From positions 107,068 through 171,067 of the forward strand of contig NZ_LMKB01000001.1 of the NCBI RefSeq assembly GCF_001421165.1: 64,000 nucleotides of DNA, in the 5' to 3' direction. The stretch comes from Frigoribacterium sp. Leaf8 (lineage in GTDB: Bacteria > Actinomycetota > Actinomycetes > Actinomycetales > Microbacteriaceae). Positions 8,631 to 19,002 of the stretch are shown here, piece by piece. The translations under genes and the position numbers were made by a program. Positions within the stretch are counted from its first letter, which is position 1. Every line of letters begins with the position of its first letter. The notes under the pieces were generated by a model that worked only from the letters and a program-made list of their open reading frames with translations, was not told where the DNA came from and made no database searches.

Positions 8631-9461
8631 GTGACCGACGCCGCCGACGCGACCAGCGCCTCCTTCGTGCCCACGCTCGCCCGAGCGGCCACCACGGCCG
8701 ACGGCAGCCCGCCGTTCTCCGACCAGACCCTGGTCGACGTCCGGTCGGGCGTCGCGACCGTCGTCGGCGACGCGCACGCCGCGGCCGTGCTGCGCGAGGG
8801 CGAGACCGAGCTCGTCGTGCATCCCGACGACCGCCGACAGGGTCGCGGTGCGGAGTTGCTGCAACGACTCGTCGACGAGACCGAGGGCCCGCTGCTGTTC
8901 TGGGCACACGGTGACCACCCCGGCTCCCGCGTGCTCGCCGCGCGCTTCGGCCTCGCCGAGACCCGTCGCCTGCTGCAACAGCGTGCCGACGTCCCCGCCG
9001 ACCCCCGTGCGCCCCGCCTCCGCGACGCCGACCGGGTCGCCTCGTTCCGGCCTGGAGTCGACGACGAGGCCTGGCTCGACCTCAACGCCCGCGCGTTCGC
9101 CGACCACCCCGAGCAGGGCTCGCTCGTCCAGGCGGACCTCGACGCCCGGCAGGCCGAATCGTGGTTCGACGCCGACGACTTCCTCCTGCTCTGGCGCGGC
9201 GACGACCTGCTGGCCTTCTGCTGGCTGAAGCTCGACGAGGGTCAGCCCGGGGAGTTCTACGCGGTCGGCGTCTCGCCCGACCACCAGGGCGAACGACTCG
9301 GAGGCGCGGTGGTCGACACCGGGTTCGCGCGCCTCGCCGAGCGCGGTGCCGGCACCGCGGCGCTGTACGTCGAAGGGGACAACACCGCCGCCCTCCGGCT
9401 CTACGCGGCCCGCGGGTTCACGGACCACGCCGTCGACGTGCAGTACACCCTCACCCGCTGA
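8631..9461 (+). CDS. mshD: Mycothiol synthase MshD
   Basis: 276 aa, two fused GNAT domains. The enzyme acetylates Cys-GlcN-Ins to mycothiol, the actinobacterial low-molecular-weight thiol. The N-domain shows ELVVHPDDRRQGRGAELLQRL and the C-domain the stronger acetyl-CoA site VGVSPDHQGERLGGAVVDTG, with LYVEGDNTAALRLYAARGF. GTG start 13 bp after the glnR stop, so cotranscribed. The AGGCGCGG bases in the GNAT loop look like coding coincidence rather than an inserted repeat. Confidence 0.9.
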   Translation: MTDAADATSASFVPTLARAATTADGSPPFSDQTLVDVRSGVATVVGDAHAAAVLREGETELVVHPDDRRQGRGAELLQRLVDETEGPLLFWAHGDHPGSRVLAARFGLAETRRLLQQRADVPADPRAPRLRDADRVASFRPGVDDEAWLDLNARAFADHPEQGSLVQADLDARQAESWFDADDFLLLWRGDDLLAFCWLKLDEGQPGEFYAVGVSPDHQGERLGGAVVDTGFARLAERGAGTAALYVEGDNTAALRLYAARGFTDHAVDVQYTLTR

Positions 9462-9554
9462 ACCCCGCCCGGGCACGGCCCGTCCTCGGGGGGTGCGGGC
9501 CCCTCCGGTCCACCGATATGCTGCGGATCGGATGACAGCGATCGAGGGGGCATC

Positions 9555-10892
9555 ATGACCGATCAGACCAGACCGGACGGCGACGACCAGGGGCACGACG
9601 AGCCGCAGCACGACGGGGCACCGGCCGGGGGCCACGAGCAGCCCGCCGCGTTCCCGTACCAGGGACTGCCGTACGGGCAGCAGCCCGAGGGGAACCCGCA
9701 CCAGGCGACCGGCTACGGGGACCAGCTCTACGGCTCCTCGCCGCAGCAGGGCGACCAGGGACAGCCGCAGGGGGCGTACCAGCAGCCGTACGACGCCTCG
9801 GGCCAGCCGACCTCGCAGTTCGCGTACGCGCAGGCTCCGACTCCCCCGGCACCGAGGACGCCCGAAGAGGCCGCACGACGTCGACGACTGCTGATCGGCC
9901 TGATCGGTGGCGTAGCCCTGCTGCTCGTGCTGGTCGTGGCGGGTGCCGTGACGTTCGCCACGATGAGCGCCTCCCACCGGCCCGAGGCGACCGTCCGCGA
10001 CTACCTCGGCGCGGTCCAGGCCGGTGAGGTCGAACGCGCCCTCGCGCTCGACGGCACCGAGGTCGCCGACGGCGACGTGCTGCTGACCGACGACGCCTAC
10101 GCCGCGGCCGGCGACCGGGTCGACGGGTTCCAGGTGGGTGCCGTCTCGACCGACGGAGACGACGCGCAGGTCGAGACCGTCGTGCACCGCGGCGACGGGT
10201 CGACCCACGCCCAGGAGTTCACTCTCGTGCGCGACGGGCGCGATCTCCTCTTCTTCGACCGATGGGCGCTCCAGCCGGTCGACCTCGGCACGGTCTCGGT
10301 GCAGGTCGCCGGACCGGCATCGGCGGAGATCGCCGTCGACGGCACTCCCGTGACCCGGGGGTCCGACGGATCGGTGAGCCTCAAGGCCTTCCCCGGCAGC
10401 TACGAGGTCGCCCTCGCCGCCGAGAACGAGTCGTACTCGGCGACCGCCGCCACCGCCGTGGTCGAAGGCGCCGACGCCATCGCCCAACCGACCCTGCTCA
10501 CGACCGCGCTCACGCCCGCCGGCACCGAGGCGGCGACCGCGGCCGTCGACGCCTGGGTGGCGGGCTGCATCGCCTCGACCGACCTGCGTCCGGAGGGCTG
10601 CAGCTTCGGCCTGTACGACACGGAGTCCGGTCGGTACACGCTGTCCGGCCAGAAGTGGACACTCGAGTCCGCGCCGCAGTTCACCGTCGGTGACTGGCAG
10701 GACGGCGGGTGGACGGTGAGCACCACGACTCCGGGCTCGGCCTCCTTCACCGCCCAGGGCGTCGATGCTGCGGGCAACAGCGGCGTCTACGGCTCGCTCG
10801 CCCCCGTGCCGGTGCGGGTGGGCGGCCTCATCAGCGACGTGACCGCCGACGGCGCCACGTTCACCTCGAGCGTCGCCACGCCGCTCACCTGA
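9555..10892 (+). CDS. Single-pass membrane protein with Gln/Pro/Tyr-rich cytoplasmic tail
   Basis: 445 aa. Residues 1-110 are low-complexity (Gln, Pro, Gly, Tyr; e.g. PYGQQPEGNPHQ), followed by basic RRRR and one TM helix (about 116-138, LLIGLIGGVALLLVLVVAGA), then an extracytoplasmic domain beginning HRPEATVRDYLGAVQAGEVERAL, similar to DUF4878-type lipocalin/NTF2-like domains. A second part (residues about 230-300, IAVDGTPVTRG...FPGSYEVALAA) resembles a PEGA-like beta domain. Function unknown. Confidence 0.6.
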   Translation: MTDQTRPDGDDQGHDEPQHDGAPAGGHEQPAAFPYQGLPYGQQPEGNPHQATGYGDQLYGSSPQQGDQGQPQGAYQQPYDASGQPTSQFAYAQAPTPPAPRTPEEAARRRRLLIGLIGGVALLLVLVVAGAVTFATMSASHRPEATVRDYLGAVQAGEVERALALDGTEVADGDVLLTDDAYAAAGDRVDGFQVGAVSTDGDDAQVETVVHRGDGSTHAQEFTLVRDGRDLLFFDRWALQPVDLGTVSVQVAGPASAEIAVDGTPVTRGSDGSVSLKAFPGSYEVALAAENESYSATAATAVVEGADAIAQPTLLTTALTPAGTEAATAAVDAWVAGCIASTDLRPEGCSFGLYDTESGRYTLSGQKWTLESAPQFTVGDWQDGGWTVSTTTPGSASFTAQGVDAAGNSGVYGSLAPVPVRVGGLISDVTADGATFTSSVATPLT

Positions 10893-11034
10893 CCCAAGGG
10901 GTACAGCCGGGGTACAGAAGCGGGGCGGCGACGCGTACTCCTGGGGTCCGAGCCGACCTGCCACCGCACTCCCAGCACCGGGGAGTGGATTGAGGCACCG
11001 CGCAAGGCACGCATCCCATCGTCAGGAGAACAAC

Positions 11035-11253
11035 ATGAACCCCGTCAAGTTCCTTTCCGATCTCGGCCTCCAGAGCAAGCACGCCTACTGGGGCGGGTTC
11101 GCCTCGATCGTGATCGCCCTCGTGGCCTGGATCGCCTCGCAGGGCAAGGACTCGTCCGACAAGGCCCAGTCCGACCGTTGGGGCATCTTCATCGGCCACT
11201 GGGCGCCGACCTTCTTCGCCCTGGGCCTCGCCCTGAAGAACGAAGAGAAGTAA
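11035..11253 (+). CDS. 72-aa two-helix membrane protein, hypothetical
   Basis: Starts [20 protein letters not shown] with AGGAG 5 nt before the ATG. Two hydrophobic segments (about residues 19-33 and 48-65) flank a polar loop. Followed by a strong hairpin, so probably a monocistronic unit. No family recognised. Confidence 0.6.
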   Translation: MNPVKFLSDLGLQSKHAYWGGFASIVIALVAWIASQGKDSSDKAQSDRWGIFIGHWAPTFFALGLALKNEEK

Positions 11254-11270
11254 CCGCAGGTCCTCCACTG

Positions 11271-11307
11271 CGACGACGCCCCCGCCCACCCGGCGGGGGC
11301 GTCGTCG
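11271..11307 (+). terminator. Hairpin terminator after the 72-aa gene
   Basis: Perfect 16-bp stem (CGACGACGCCCCCGCC and its complement) with a 5-nt loop CACCC, 18 bp past the stop; no U-tract. Confidence 0.65.
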
Positions 11308-11407
11308 TCCCCTCGACCGCTCCTCCCCCGCGGCCGGGTGTCCACACGTCATCTCGCGTTTACCCGGGACGACGCTGCGAGGCGGTCGGGGGTGGCACGA
11401 TGGTGCG

Positions 11408-13579
11408 ATGGACAGCAGCGAACCCCGCGTCGACGGCGCCGGCGTCACCCCCGACTTCCTCGACGACTTCGACGAGATCGTCAGCTTCGAGGACGGCACC
11501 CTGCCCGCCGAGCGCTACCTCGACCGCGAGCTGAGCTGGCTCGCGTTCAACCAGCGCGTGCTCGAGCTCGCAGAAGACCCGACCACGCCGCTGCTCGAAC
11601 GGGCCAACTTCCTGGCGATCTTCGCGAGCAACCTCGACGAGTTCTTCATGGTGCGGGTCGCCGGCCTCAAGCGCCGCATCGCGACGGGCCTCGCCGTGCC
11701 GACCAACGTGGGGCGCGGGCCGAACGAGGTGTTGGCCGACATCAACCGGAAGGCCCACGAGCTGCAAGAACGCCACGCCCGGGCGTTCCTCGACCTCGTC
11801 AAGCCCGACCTCGACGACGCGGGCATCCACATCGAGAACTGGTCCGACCTCGAAGAGGCCGACCGGGTCCGCATGCGCGAGATCTTCGCCGAGCAGATCT
11901 TCCCCGTCCTCATGCCCCTGGCGGTCGACCCGGCCCACCCCTTCCCCTACATCTCGGGGCTGTCCCTGAACCTGTCCATCCGCGTCCGCAACCCCAAGAC
12001 GATGCGACAGGAGTTCGCGCGCCTCAAGGTGCCGCAGATGCTGCCGCGCTTCGTGCAGCTGCCCGACAACGACAGCGGGCGCGTGCGGTTCATCCCCCTC
12101 GAGGACTTGATCGCCAACCACCTGCAAGACCTCTTCCCCGGCATGGAGGTCGTCGAGCACCACGTGTTCCGCGTCACCCGCAACGAGGACGTCGAGGTCG
12201 ACGAGGACGAGTCGGAGAACCTCATCCAGGCCCTCGAGCGCGAGTTGCTGCGCCGCCGGTTCGGTCCGCCGATCCGGCTCGAGATCACCGACGACATGGA
12301 CCCGGTCACCCTCGAGCTGCTCGTGCGCGAACTCGACGTGACCGATCAAGAGGTCTACAAGCTGCCGGCCCCGCTCGACCTGGCCGGCCTGTTCGAGATC
12401 ACCAAGATGCCGCGGGCCGACCTCAAGTACCCCAAGCACCTGCCGACCACGGCCGTGCAGCTGCAGCAGACCGAGCCGAACATGAAGCCCGACATGTTCG
12501 CGAGCATCGCCCGGCAGGACATCCTCGTGCACCACCCGTACGAGTCGTTCGCGACCAGCGTGCAGGCGTTCCTCGAACAGGCCGCGGCCGACCCCAACGT
12601 GCTGGCCATCAAGCAGACGCTCTACCGCACCAGCGGTGACAGCCCGATCATCGAGGCGCTCATCGACGCCGCCGAGGCCGGCAAGCAGGTCCTCGCGCTC
12701 GTCGAGGTCAAGGCGCGGTTCGACGAACAGAACAACATCACCTGGGCCCGCAAGCTCGAGAAGGCCGGCGTGCACGTCGTCTACGGCCTCGTCGGGCTCA
12801 AGACCCATTGCAAGCTCGCCCTGGTCATCCGCCAGGAGAAGGGCACGCTCAAGCACTACACGCACATCGGAACGGGCAACTACAACCCGAAGACCAGCCG
12901 CATCTACGAAGACATGGGGCTCTTCACCGCCGACGACCAGGTCGGGAAAGACCTGACGCGCCTGTTCAACGAACTCTCGGGCTACGCGATCGAGAAGAAG
13001 TTCAAGCGGCTGCTCGTGGCCCCCCGCTACCTCCGCCGAGGTCTGCTCAAGCAGATCCAGAACGAGATCGAGAACGCCCAGGCCGGCCGACCCGCCGGCA
13101 TCCGCATCAAGATCAACTCCATCGTCGACGAGCAGATCATCGACGCCCTCTACAAGGCGAGCCAGGCGGGGGTGCCCGTCGACGTCTGGGTGCGCGGCAT
13201 CTGCACCATCAAGCCGGGCGAGCCGGGCCTGAGCGAGAACATCCGTGTGCGGTCGATCCTCGGGCGGTACCTGGAGCACAGCCGTCTGTTCTGGTTCCTC
13301 AACGACGGCGACCCGCAGGTCTTCATCGGGAGCGCCGACATGATGCACCGCAACCTCGACCGTCGCGTCGAGGCCCTGGTGCGCCTGACGCAGGCCGACC
13401 ACCTCGCCGAGGTCGCCGACCTGTTCGAGCAGGCGATGTCGGACGAGACCGCCTCGTGGTGGCTCGAGGCCGACGGCACCTGGACCCGCCACGCGCGTGA
13501 CGCCGACGGCCGCTCGCTGACCGATCTGCAGAACGCCCAGATGAAGGCCATCACGCAGCGGAAGCGCTCCAAGCGATGA
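11408..13579 (+). CDS. ppk: Polyphosphate kinase Ppk1
   Basis: 723 aa, the full actinobacterial PPK1 length. Makes polyphosphate from ATP. The N-domain shows [17 protein letters not shown] and [20 protein letters not shown]; the head domain [15 protein letters not shown]; the catalytic C-domains [34 protein letters not shown] and [19 protein letters not shown] (phosphorylated His). The stop overlaps mutT1 by 4 nt (ATGA). It sits between the phoU and pst blocks, fitting phosphate storage. Confidence 0.97.
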   Translation: MDSSEPRVDGAGVTPDFLDDFDEIVSFEDGTLPAERYLDRELSWLAFNQRVLELAEDPTTPLLERANFLAIFASNLDEFFMVRVAGLKRRIATGLAVPTNVGRGPNEVLADINRKAHELQERHARAFLDLVKPDLDDAGIHIENWSDLEEADRVRMREIFAEQIFPVLMPLAVDPAHPFPYISGLSLNLSIRVRNPKTMRQEFARLKVPQMLPRFVQLPDNDSGRVRFIPLEDLIANHLQDLFPGMEVVEHHVFRVTRNEDVEVDEDESENLIQALERELLRRRFGPPIRLEITDDMDPVTLELLVRELDVTDQEVYKLPAPLDLAGLFEITKMPRADLKYPKHLPTTAVQLQQTEPNMKPDMFASIARQDILVHHPYESFATSVQAFLEQAAADPNVLAIKQTLYRTSGDSPIIEALIDAAEAGKQVLALVEVKARFDEQNNITWARKLEKAGVHVVYGLVGLKTHCKLALVIRQEKGTLKHYTHIGTGNYNPKTSRIYEDMGLFTADDQVGKDLTRLFNELSGYAIEKKFKRLLVAPRYLRRGLLKQIQNEIENAQAGRPAGIRIKINSIVDEQIIDALYKASQAGVPVDVWVRGICTIKPGEPGLSENIRVRSILGRYLEHSRLFWFLNDGDPQVFIGSADMMHRNLDRRVEALVRLTQADHLAEVADLFEQAMSDETASWWLEADGTWTRHARDADGRSLTDLQNAQMKAITQRKRSKR

Positions 13580-14517
13580 CCATCACCTCGACGACGGTCG
13601 TCGCCGCGGGTGCCGTCTGCTGGCGGCTGGTCGACGGCAAGGTCCGGGTGCTGCTGATCCACCGCGACCACCACGGCGACGTCTCGCTGCCGAAGGGCAA
13701 GGTCGACCCGGGCGAGGCGACGCCGCAGACGGCCGTGCGCGAGATCCACGAAGAGACGGGCTACCGGGTGACGCTGGGCGCCCCGCTCGGCACGGCCGAG
13801 TACCTGCTGCCCGGCGGTCGCGACAAGGTGGTGCACTACTGGTCCGCCGAGGTGACCGACGAGTCCTTCGCCGCGGCCGGGACGTTCACGCCCAACCACG
13901 AGGTCGCGGCCATCGAGTGGGTCGGCATCGAGAAGGCGAAGGCCATGCTGACCTACGCCCGCGACGCCGACGTCCTGCAGCGCTTCGCCGACCGGGTGGC
14001 GACGGGCACGGCCCGCACCTTCCCGATCGTGGCCCTCCGCCACGCCAAGACGACCTCGCCGTCGGACTGGCACGGCTCGGACGCCACGCGCCCCCTGCTG
14101 CCCCAGGGCCGCCGCCAGGCGAGGTCGGTCGCCCCCGTCATCGCGGCCTGGGCCCCCACCCGCATCGTCAGCAGCACGGCGGCGCGCTGCCTGGCCACCC
14201 TCGAGCCCCTCTCCGAGCTGACCCGGGTCGGCGTCAAGCAGACCGACGCGATCAGCCAGGACGCCTTCGAGCAGGGCACGGACGACGTCGCCGGCGTCGT
14301 CAAGAAGCGCCTCAAGAAGAAGGCCGCGGCCGTCATCTGCAGCCACGGCCCGGTGCTGCCCGAGGTCATCCGACAGATCTCGTTGGGCACCAAGGGGGGC
14401 GACCGCATCGATCTGCGCCGTGCCTCTTCGCTCGGCACGGCCGAGTTCACGGTGCTACACGTCTCGGTCGACGACACGGCGCTCGTCGCGATCGAGACGC
14501 ACGGCCCGGCCGCCTGA
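13576..14517 (+). CDS. mutT1: Nudix hydrolase fused to histidine phosphatase, MutT1-like
   Basis: 313 aa in two domains. Nudix residues about 5-130, with box [26 protein letters not shown] SixA-like histidine phosphatase domain from about 150 ([18 protein letters not shown], ending with the second His in [11 protein letters not shown]). This two-domain layout next to ppk matches mycobacterial MutT1, which cleans 8-oxo-guanine nucleotides and hydrolyses diadenosine polyphosphates. Overlaps ppk by 4 nt, indicating coupled translation. Confidence 0.88.
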   Translation: MTITSTTVVAAGAVCWRLVDGKVRVLLIHRDHHGDVSLPKGKVDPGEATPQTAVREIHEETGYRVTLGAPLGTAEYLLPGGRDKVVHYWSAEVTDESFAAAGTFTPNHEVAAIEWVGIEKAKAMLTYARDADVLQRFADRVATGTARTFPIVALRHAKTTSPSDWHGSDATRPLLPQGRRQARSVAPVIAAWAPTRIVSSTAARCLATLEPLSELTRVGVKQTDAISQDAFEQGTDDVAGVVKKRLKKKAAAVICSHGPVLPEVIRQISLGTKGGDRIDLRRASSLGTAEFTVLHVSVDDTALVAIETHGPAA

Positions 14518-14615
14518 CCCGCGCCTCCTCGGCTCGCCGCGACGCCGAGACGGTCGACCCCCGCCCGCACCGGGCCGGGGTCGACCGCCGTCCGGACGCG
14601 CCTGTCCGGGCCGAT

Positions 14616-14648
14616 GTTCCCCCCTCGTTCACCTTCCGTTCACCGGGG
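14616..14648 (+). promoter_or_regulatory. PHO box upstream of pstS
   Basis: Three exactly contiguous 11-nt direct repeats, GTTCCCCCCTC / GTTCACCTTCC / GTTCACCGGGG, about 95 bp before the pstS start. The GTTCACC core is the actinobacterial PHO-box signature, predicting RegX3/PhoP-type activation of pstSCAB under phosphate limitation. A GTTAACCC sequence 12 bp further on may belong to the promoter. Confidence 0.75.
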
Positions 14649-14743
14649 CAGGCGACCGTGGTTAACCCGTCGCCGTAGCGTCTCGCACGGGTCGGCACCT
14701 GGCCCACAGCACCCAGCCATCACATCCCGAAAAGGACCCCCCT

Positions 14744-15844
14744 GTGAACTTCAAGCGCACCGGCAGCATCGTCGCGATCGCCGCGGTCGGAACCATGCTC
14801 CTCGCGTCCTGCGCCAGCAACGAAGGCGGCGCTTCGCCCTCGGGCGACGCATCGGCCAGCGACCTCTCCGGCTCCATCTCGGGCATCGGCGCCTCGTCGC
14901 AGCAGGCTGCGCAGGAGGCCTGGGTCGCGGGCTTCCAGACCGCCAACCCCGACGTCACGATCAACTACGACCCGCAGGGTTCGGGTGGCGGCCGTGAGAG
15001 CTTCATCTCGGGCGCCGCGGACTTCGCCGGCTCCGACCGTGCGTTCAAGACCGACGAGATCTCGTCGAGCACCTTCGCCGGCTGCACGCCCGACACCGGC
15101 ATCGTCGAACTGCCCGCCTACGTCTCGCCCATCGCGGTCGTCTTCAACCTCGACGGCGTGAAGGAGCTCAACCTCACGCCCGCCACCCTCGCCGGCATCT
15201 TCAGCGGCAAGATCACCACCTGGGACGCCTCCGAGATCAAGGCCGACAACCCCGACGCCGACCTGCCCAGCACGGGCATCACGGCCGTCCACCGCTCGGA
15301 CGACTCGGGCACCACCGAGAACTTCACCGACTACCTGCACGCCACGGCCGGCGACACCTGGACCGAAGAGGCCGACGGCACCTGGCCGACCGCGTTCGGC
15401 GGCGAGGGCGCCTCGGGCACCACCGGCGTGATCGACGCCGTCACCAACGGCACCGGCACCATCGGCTACGCCGACGCCTCGCGCGCCGGTGACCTCGGCG
15501 TCGCCAAGGTCAAGGTCGGCGACGACTTCGTCGGCTACTCGGCCGAGGCCGCAGCCGCCATCGTCGACGAGTCGCCCGAAGAAGAGGGTCGCACCGACGG
15601 CGACATCGCCATCAAGCTCGACCGCACCTCGAGCGCCGCAGGCGTCTACCCGATCGTCCTGGTCAGCTACCTGATCGCCTGCGAGTCCTACGAGGACGCC
15701 GCCAAGGGCGAGCTCGTGAAGGCGTACCTCTCGTACGTCACCAGCGAGGACGGCCAGAAGGTCGCGGCCGACGCCGCCGGTTCGGCCCCGATCTCGAGCA
15801 CCCTCTCGGGTCAGGTCGCCGACGCCATCGCGCTCATCAAGTAA
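14744..15844 (+). CDS. pstS: Phosphate ABC transporter substrate-binding lipoprotein PstS
   Basis: 366 aa. Lipoprotein signal peptide with lipobox LLASC (Cys about residue 24). Phosphate-binding segments GIGASSQQAAQEAWVAGF, YDPQGSGGGRESFISGAADFAGSDRAF and HRSDDSGTTENFTDYL are visible. Captures phosphate outside the membrane and delivers it to PstCA. GTG start with AAAGGA upstream. First gene of pstSCAB. Confidence 0.96.
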   Translation: MNFKRTGSIVAIAAVGTMLLASCASNEGGASPSGDASASDLSGSISGIGASSQQAAQEAWVAGFQTANPDVTINYDPQGSGGGRESFISGAADFAGSDRAFKTDEISSSTFAGCTPDTGIVELPAYVSPIAVVFNLDGVKELNLTPATLAGIFSGKITTWDASEIKADNPDADLPSTGITAVHRSDDSGTTENFTDYLHATAGDTWTEEADGTWPTAFGGEGASGTTGVIDAVTNGTGTIGYADASRAGDLGVAKVKVGDDFVGYSAEAAAAIVDESPEEEGRTDGDIAIKLDRTSSAAGVYPIVLVSYLIACESYEDAAKGELVKAYLSYVTSEDGQKVAADAAGSAPISSTLSGQVADAIALIK

Positions 15845-15861
15845 CACGGCACCACCCCGGG

Positions 15862-15894
15862 GGCCCGGGAACGCACCGCGTGCGTTCCCGGGCC
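15862..15894 (+). terminator. Intercistronic hairpin between pstS and pstC (attenuator)
   Basis: Perfect 15-bp stem (GGCCCGGGAACGCAC and complement) with a CGC loop, 17 bp after pstS. Such a hairpin within a transporter operon usually stabilises or partly terminates the message so that the binding protein exceeds the permeases. A short CAGCAC/CACCAG-rich run follows it. Confidence 0.55.
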
Positions 15895-15986
15895 GTCGGC
15901 CTGACAGGCACCACCAGCACAAGCACCAGCACCAGCACCCGTGTTCGTCCCCGAACCCCACCCGAGCCTCCGGAGGACCCCGTCCG

Positions 15987-16949
15987 ATGACCGCCCCCGC
16001 CACGACCTCGGCCCCCGCCGTCGTCCCGAAGCCCAAGCGACGTCCTGCCGACCGGATCTTCTCGGGCAGCACGGTCGTCGCCGGTGGTCTCATCCTCGCG
16101 ATCCTCGCGGCCGTCGCGCTCTTCCTCATCGTGCAGAGCATCCCGGCCCTCACGGCCGCTCCCGAGGACGTCTCGCTCTCGGGTTACCCGGGTTCGTTCT
16201 GGGAGTACGTCGGACCGCTGGCGTTCGGCACGGTCTACGCCGCCGCGCTCGCCCTGCTGATGGCCCTCCCCGTCGCCATCGGCATCGCCCTCTTCATCTC
16301 GCACTACGCCCCCCGCAAGCTCGCCCAGGGGCTCGGCTACGTGATCGACCTCCTGGCCGCCGTGCCGTCGGTCGTCTTCGGCCTGTGGGGCAGCATCGTG
16401 CTCGCCCCCGCGATCCAGCCCTTCTACGACTGGCTGGTCAGCACGTTCGGCTGGTTCCCGCTCTTCGCCGGCCCGGTCTCGGGCACCGGTCGCACCCTCT
16501 TGACCGCCTCGATCGTGCTCGCCGTGATGATCCTGCCGATCATCACCGCCCTGAGTCGTGAGGTCTTCCTCCAGACGCCGGTACTGCACGAAGAGGCCGC
16601 CCTCGCCCTCGGCGCCACCCGCTGGGAGATGATCCAGATCGCCGTGCTGCCGTTCGGTCGCCCCGGAGTCATCTCGTCCGCGATGCTCGGCCTCGGTCGT
16701 GCCCTGGGCGAGACCATGGCGGTGGCGCTCGTGCTCTCGCCGGCCCTCGTCGTCAACCCCGCGATCCTGACGTCGACGAACTCCTCGACCATCGCGGCGA
16801 ACATCGCCCTCCGGTTCCCCGAGGCGCACGACATCGGCATCAACACCCTCATCGCGACCGGCCTCGTGCTGTTCGTCATCACCCTGATCGTCAACTCGAT
16901 CGCACGCTACGTCATCAACCGCCGCAAGGCCTTCTCGGGAGCGAACTGA
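15987..16949 (+). CDS. pstC: Phosphate ABC transporter permease PstC
   Basis: 320 aa, six TM helices (e.g. VVAGGLILAILAAVALFLIV, GTVYAAALALLMALPVAIGI). Family motifs: IDLLAAVPSVVFGLWG and the EAA-loop EEAALALGATRWEMIQIAVLPFGRPG that contacts PstB. Its stop overlaps the pstA start by 1 nt (TGATG). An oddity is the long C-terminal helix ending INRRKAFSGAN. Confidence 0.95.
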   Translation: MTAPATTSAPAVVPKPKRRPADRIFSGSTVVAGGLILAILAAVALFLIVQSIPALTAAPEDVSLSGYPGSFWEYVGPLAFGTVYAAALALLMALPVAIGIALFISHYAPRKLAQGLGYVIDLLAAVPSVVFGLWGSIVLAPAIQPFYDWLVSTFGWFPLFAGPVSGTGRTLLTASIVLAVMILPIITALSREVFLQTPVLHEEAALALGATRWEMIQIAVLPFGRPGVISSAMLGLGRALGETMAVALVLSPALVVNPAILTSTNSSTIAANIALRFPEAHDIGINTLIATGLVLFVITLIVNSIARYVINRRKAFSGAN

Positions 16950-18043
16950 TGGCCACCACCACCGCCGGCGTGCGCCGGTCCACCCGCACGGTCAACGCCC
17001 TCACGACGGGGCGCCTGCCCAAGGCCGCGCCCCTCGTCATCCTGCTCGGCAGCTGGGTCGTCATGGGCGTCGTCTTCGCCCTCCTGAACGCGGCGGGCGT
17101 CACCGATTCCTTCAACTGGGTCGGGGCGATCATCCTCGGCACCGTGCTCTACGCCGTGCTCGTCTTCGTCGTCGCGATGCAGATCGAGGGCATCCGCCGT
17201 GCGAAGGACCGCGTCGTCACGACCGCCGTCAGTGCGGCGTTCATCATCGCGCTGGTTCCGCTGGTCTCCTTGCTCTTCACCGTCGTCACGTCGGGCTCCA
17301 ACCGGTTCGACGCCGACTTCTTCGCGATGTCGATGCGCAACGTCGTCGGAGCCGGCGGCGGTGGTCTGCACGCCATCACCGGCACCCTGCTGATCACGGC
17401 GCTGGCCGCCGTCATCTCGGTGCCGATCGGCCTGCTGACCGCCATCTACCTCGTCGAGTACGGTCAGGGCCGCCTGGCCCGCGCCATCACGTTCTTCGTC
17501 GACGTCATGACGGGCATCCCCTCGATCGTCGCCGGCCTGTTCGCCTACGCCCTGTTCGTGATCTTCTTCGGCGAAGGGGTCCGCATGGGCGCGGCCGGCT
17601 CCGTGGCCCTCGCCGTCCTGATGATCCCCGTGGTGGTGCGCAGCACGGAAGAGATGCTGAAGCTCGTGCCGAACGAGTTGCGAGAAGCGGCCTACGCCCT
17701 CGGCGTCCCGAAGTGGCTGACCATCGTCAAGGTGGTCATCCCCACCTCGGTCGCGGGCATCACGACCGGCGTCATGCTGGCCATCGCGCGCATCATCGGC
17801 GAGACCGCTCCGCTCTTGATCACGGCCGGCTTCACCGCGAGCATGAACTACAACCTCTTCGACGGTCGCATGCAGTCGCTGCCGGTGTTCGCCTACAGCT
17901 CGTACGTCAGCCAGGGCACCGACGCGGCGGCCTTCATCGACCGGGCCTGGACCTCCGCCCTCACCCTGATCCTGATGGTCATGGCGCTGAACCTGCTGGC
18001 CCGCCTGATCGCCCGCGTGTTCGCCCCCAAGCTCGGCCGCTGA
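16949..18043 (+). CDS. pstA: Phosphate ABC transporter permease PstA
   Basis: 364 aa, longer than many PstA because of an N-terminal extension carrying two extra hydrophobic segments (about 25-45 and 55-75). The core has [21 protein letters not shown] and the EAA loop [21 protein letters not shown]. Pairs with PstC to form the phosphate channel. Translationally coupled to pstC. Confidence 0.94.
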   Translation: MATTTAGVRRSTRTVNALTTGRLPKAAPLVILLGSWVVMGVVFALLNAAGVTDSFNWVGAIILGTVLYAVLVFVVAMQIEGIRRAKDRVVTTAVSAAFIIALVPLVSLLFTVVTSGSNRFDADFFAMSMRNVVGAGGGGLHAITGTLLITALAAVISVPIGLLTAIYLVEYGQGRLARAITFFVDVMTGIPSIVAGLFAYALFVIFFGEGVRMGAAGSVALAVLMIPVVVRSTEEMLKLVPNELREAAYALGVPKWLTIVKVVIPTSVAGITTGVMLAIARIIGETAPLLITAGFTASMNYNLFDGRMQSLPVFAYSSYVSQGTDAAAFIDRAWTSALTLILMVMALNLLARLIARVFAPKLGR

Positions 18044-18107
18044 CCCGGCCGCCCCGACCCACACCCCGTCCCGGCTCCCGCCCGGCTCCCACCCCGAAGG
18101 AATCACC

Positions 18108-18887
18108 GTGTCCAAGCGCATCGAGGTCAACGACCTCAACGTCTACTACAGCAAGTTCAAGGCTGTCGAAGACGTCAACATCACCATCGAGCCCCGCACG
18201 GTCACCGCGTTCATCGGCCCGTCCGGCTGCGGCAAGTCGACCTTCCTGCGCACGCTGAACCGCATGCACGAGGTCATCCCCGGTGCCTACGTCGAGGGCG
18301 AGGTGCTGATCGACGGCAACGACCTCTACAGCCCCGGCGTCGACCCCGTCCTGGTCCGTCGACAGGTCGGCATGGTGTTCCAGCGCCCCAACCCGTTCCC
18401 GACGATGAGCATCCGCGACAACGTGCTCGCGGGCGTCAAGCTCAACAACCGCCGCATGTCGAAGAGCGACCAGGACGGCCTCGTCGAGTCGTCGCTGCAG
18501 GGCGCGAACCTCTGGAACGAGGTCAAGGACCGCCTCGACAAGCCCGGCTCGGGCCTCTCGGGTGGTCAGCAGCAGCGCCTCTGCATCGCGCGGGCCATCG
18601 CGGTCTCCCCCGACGTCGTGCTGATGGACGAGCCCTGCTCGGCCCTCGACCCGATCTCGACGCTCGCCATCGAGGACCTCATCGAGGAGCTCAAGCAGCA
18701 GTACACGATCGTCATCGTGACCCACAACATGCAGCAGGCCAGCCGCGTCAGCGACAAGACCGCGTTCTTCAACATCGCCGGCACCGGCAAGCCAGGCAAG
18801 CTCATCGAGTACGACGACACCGCGAAGATGTTCTCGAACCCGAGCGTGCAGGCCACGGAAGACTACGTGTCGGGACGCTTCGGCTGA
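18108..18887 (+). CDS. pstB: Phosphate ABC transporter ATP-binding protein PstB
   Basis: 259 aa. Walker [10 protein letters not shown] (residues 32-40), Q-loop VFQRPNPFP, signature [13 protein letters not shown], Walker [14 protein letters not shown] and H-loop VTHNMQQA are all intact. Powers phosphate uptake. GTG start with GAAGGAA upstream. Last gene of the operon, followed by a strong bidirectional hairpin. Confidence 0.97.
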   Translation: MSKRIEVNDLNVYYSKFKAVEDVNITIEPRTVTAFIGPSGCGKSTFLRTLNRMHEVIPGAYVEGEVLIDGNDLYSPGVDPVLVRRQVGMVFQRPNPFPTMSIRDNVLAGVKLNNRRMSKSDQDGLVESSLQGANLWNEVKDRLDKPGSGLSGGQQQRLCIARAIAVSPDVVLMDEPCSALDPISTLAIEDLIEELKQQYTIVIVTHNMQQASRVSDKTAFFNIAGTGKPGKLIEYDDTAKMFSNPSVQATEDYVSGRFG

Positions 18888-18950
18888 TCGGCGCCGCGCC
18901 TCCTCGGGGTGAGGCGCACCCGCACGCGGCGCGTCCGTGAGGGGCACACG

Positions 18951-18988
18951 AGAAGAGGCGGTCCACCATTTGGTGGACCGCCTCTTCT
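18951..18988. terminator. Bidirectional terminator between pstB and the anti-sigma gene
   Basis: Perfect 18-bp stem (AGAAGAGGCGGTCCACCA and complement) with a TT loop, between convergent pstB and the anti-sigma gene. The plus strand ends in CTCTTCTGG; the minus copy is equally stable. Confidence 0.75.
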
Positions 18989-19002
18989 GGCGTGGCGACG
19001 GG

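Noticed and set aside
9299..9315. Motif-like GGAGGCGCGGTGG in mshD as an inserted copy
   Set aside because: It encodes the conserved GNAT acetyl-CoA loop (RLGGAVVD), so coding constraint explains it; the first base also deviates from the 10-mer.
8577..10964. 795-aa minus-strand open frame
   Set aside because: Antisense shadow of mshD and the membrane protein; Gly/Arg/Val-rich with no domain.
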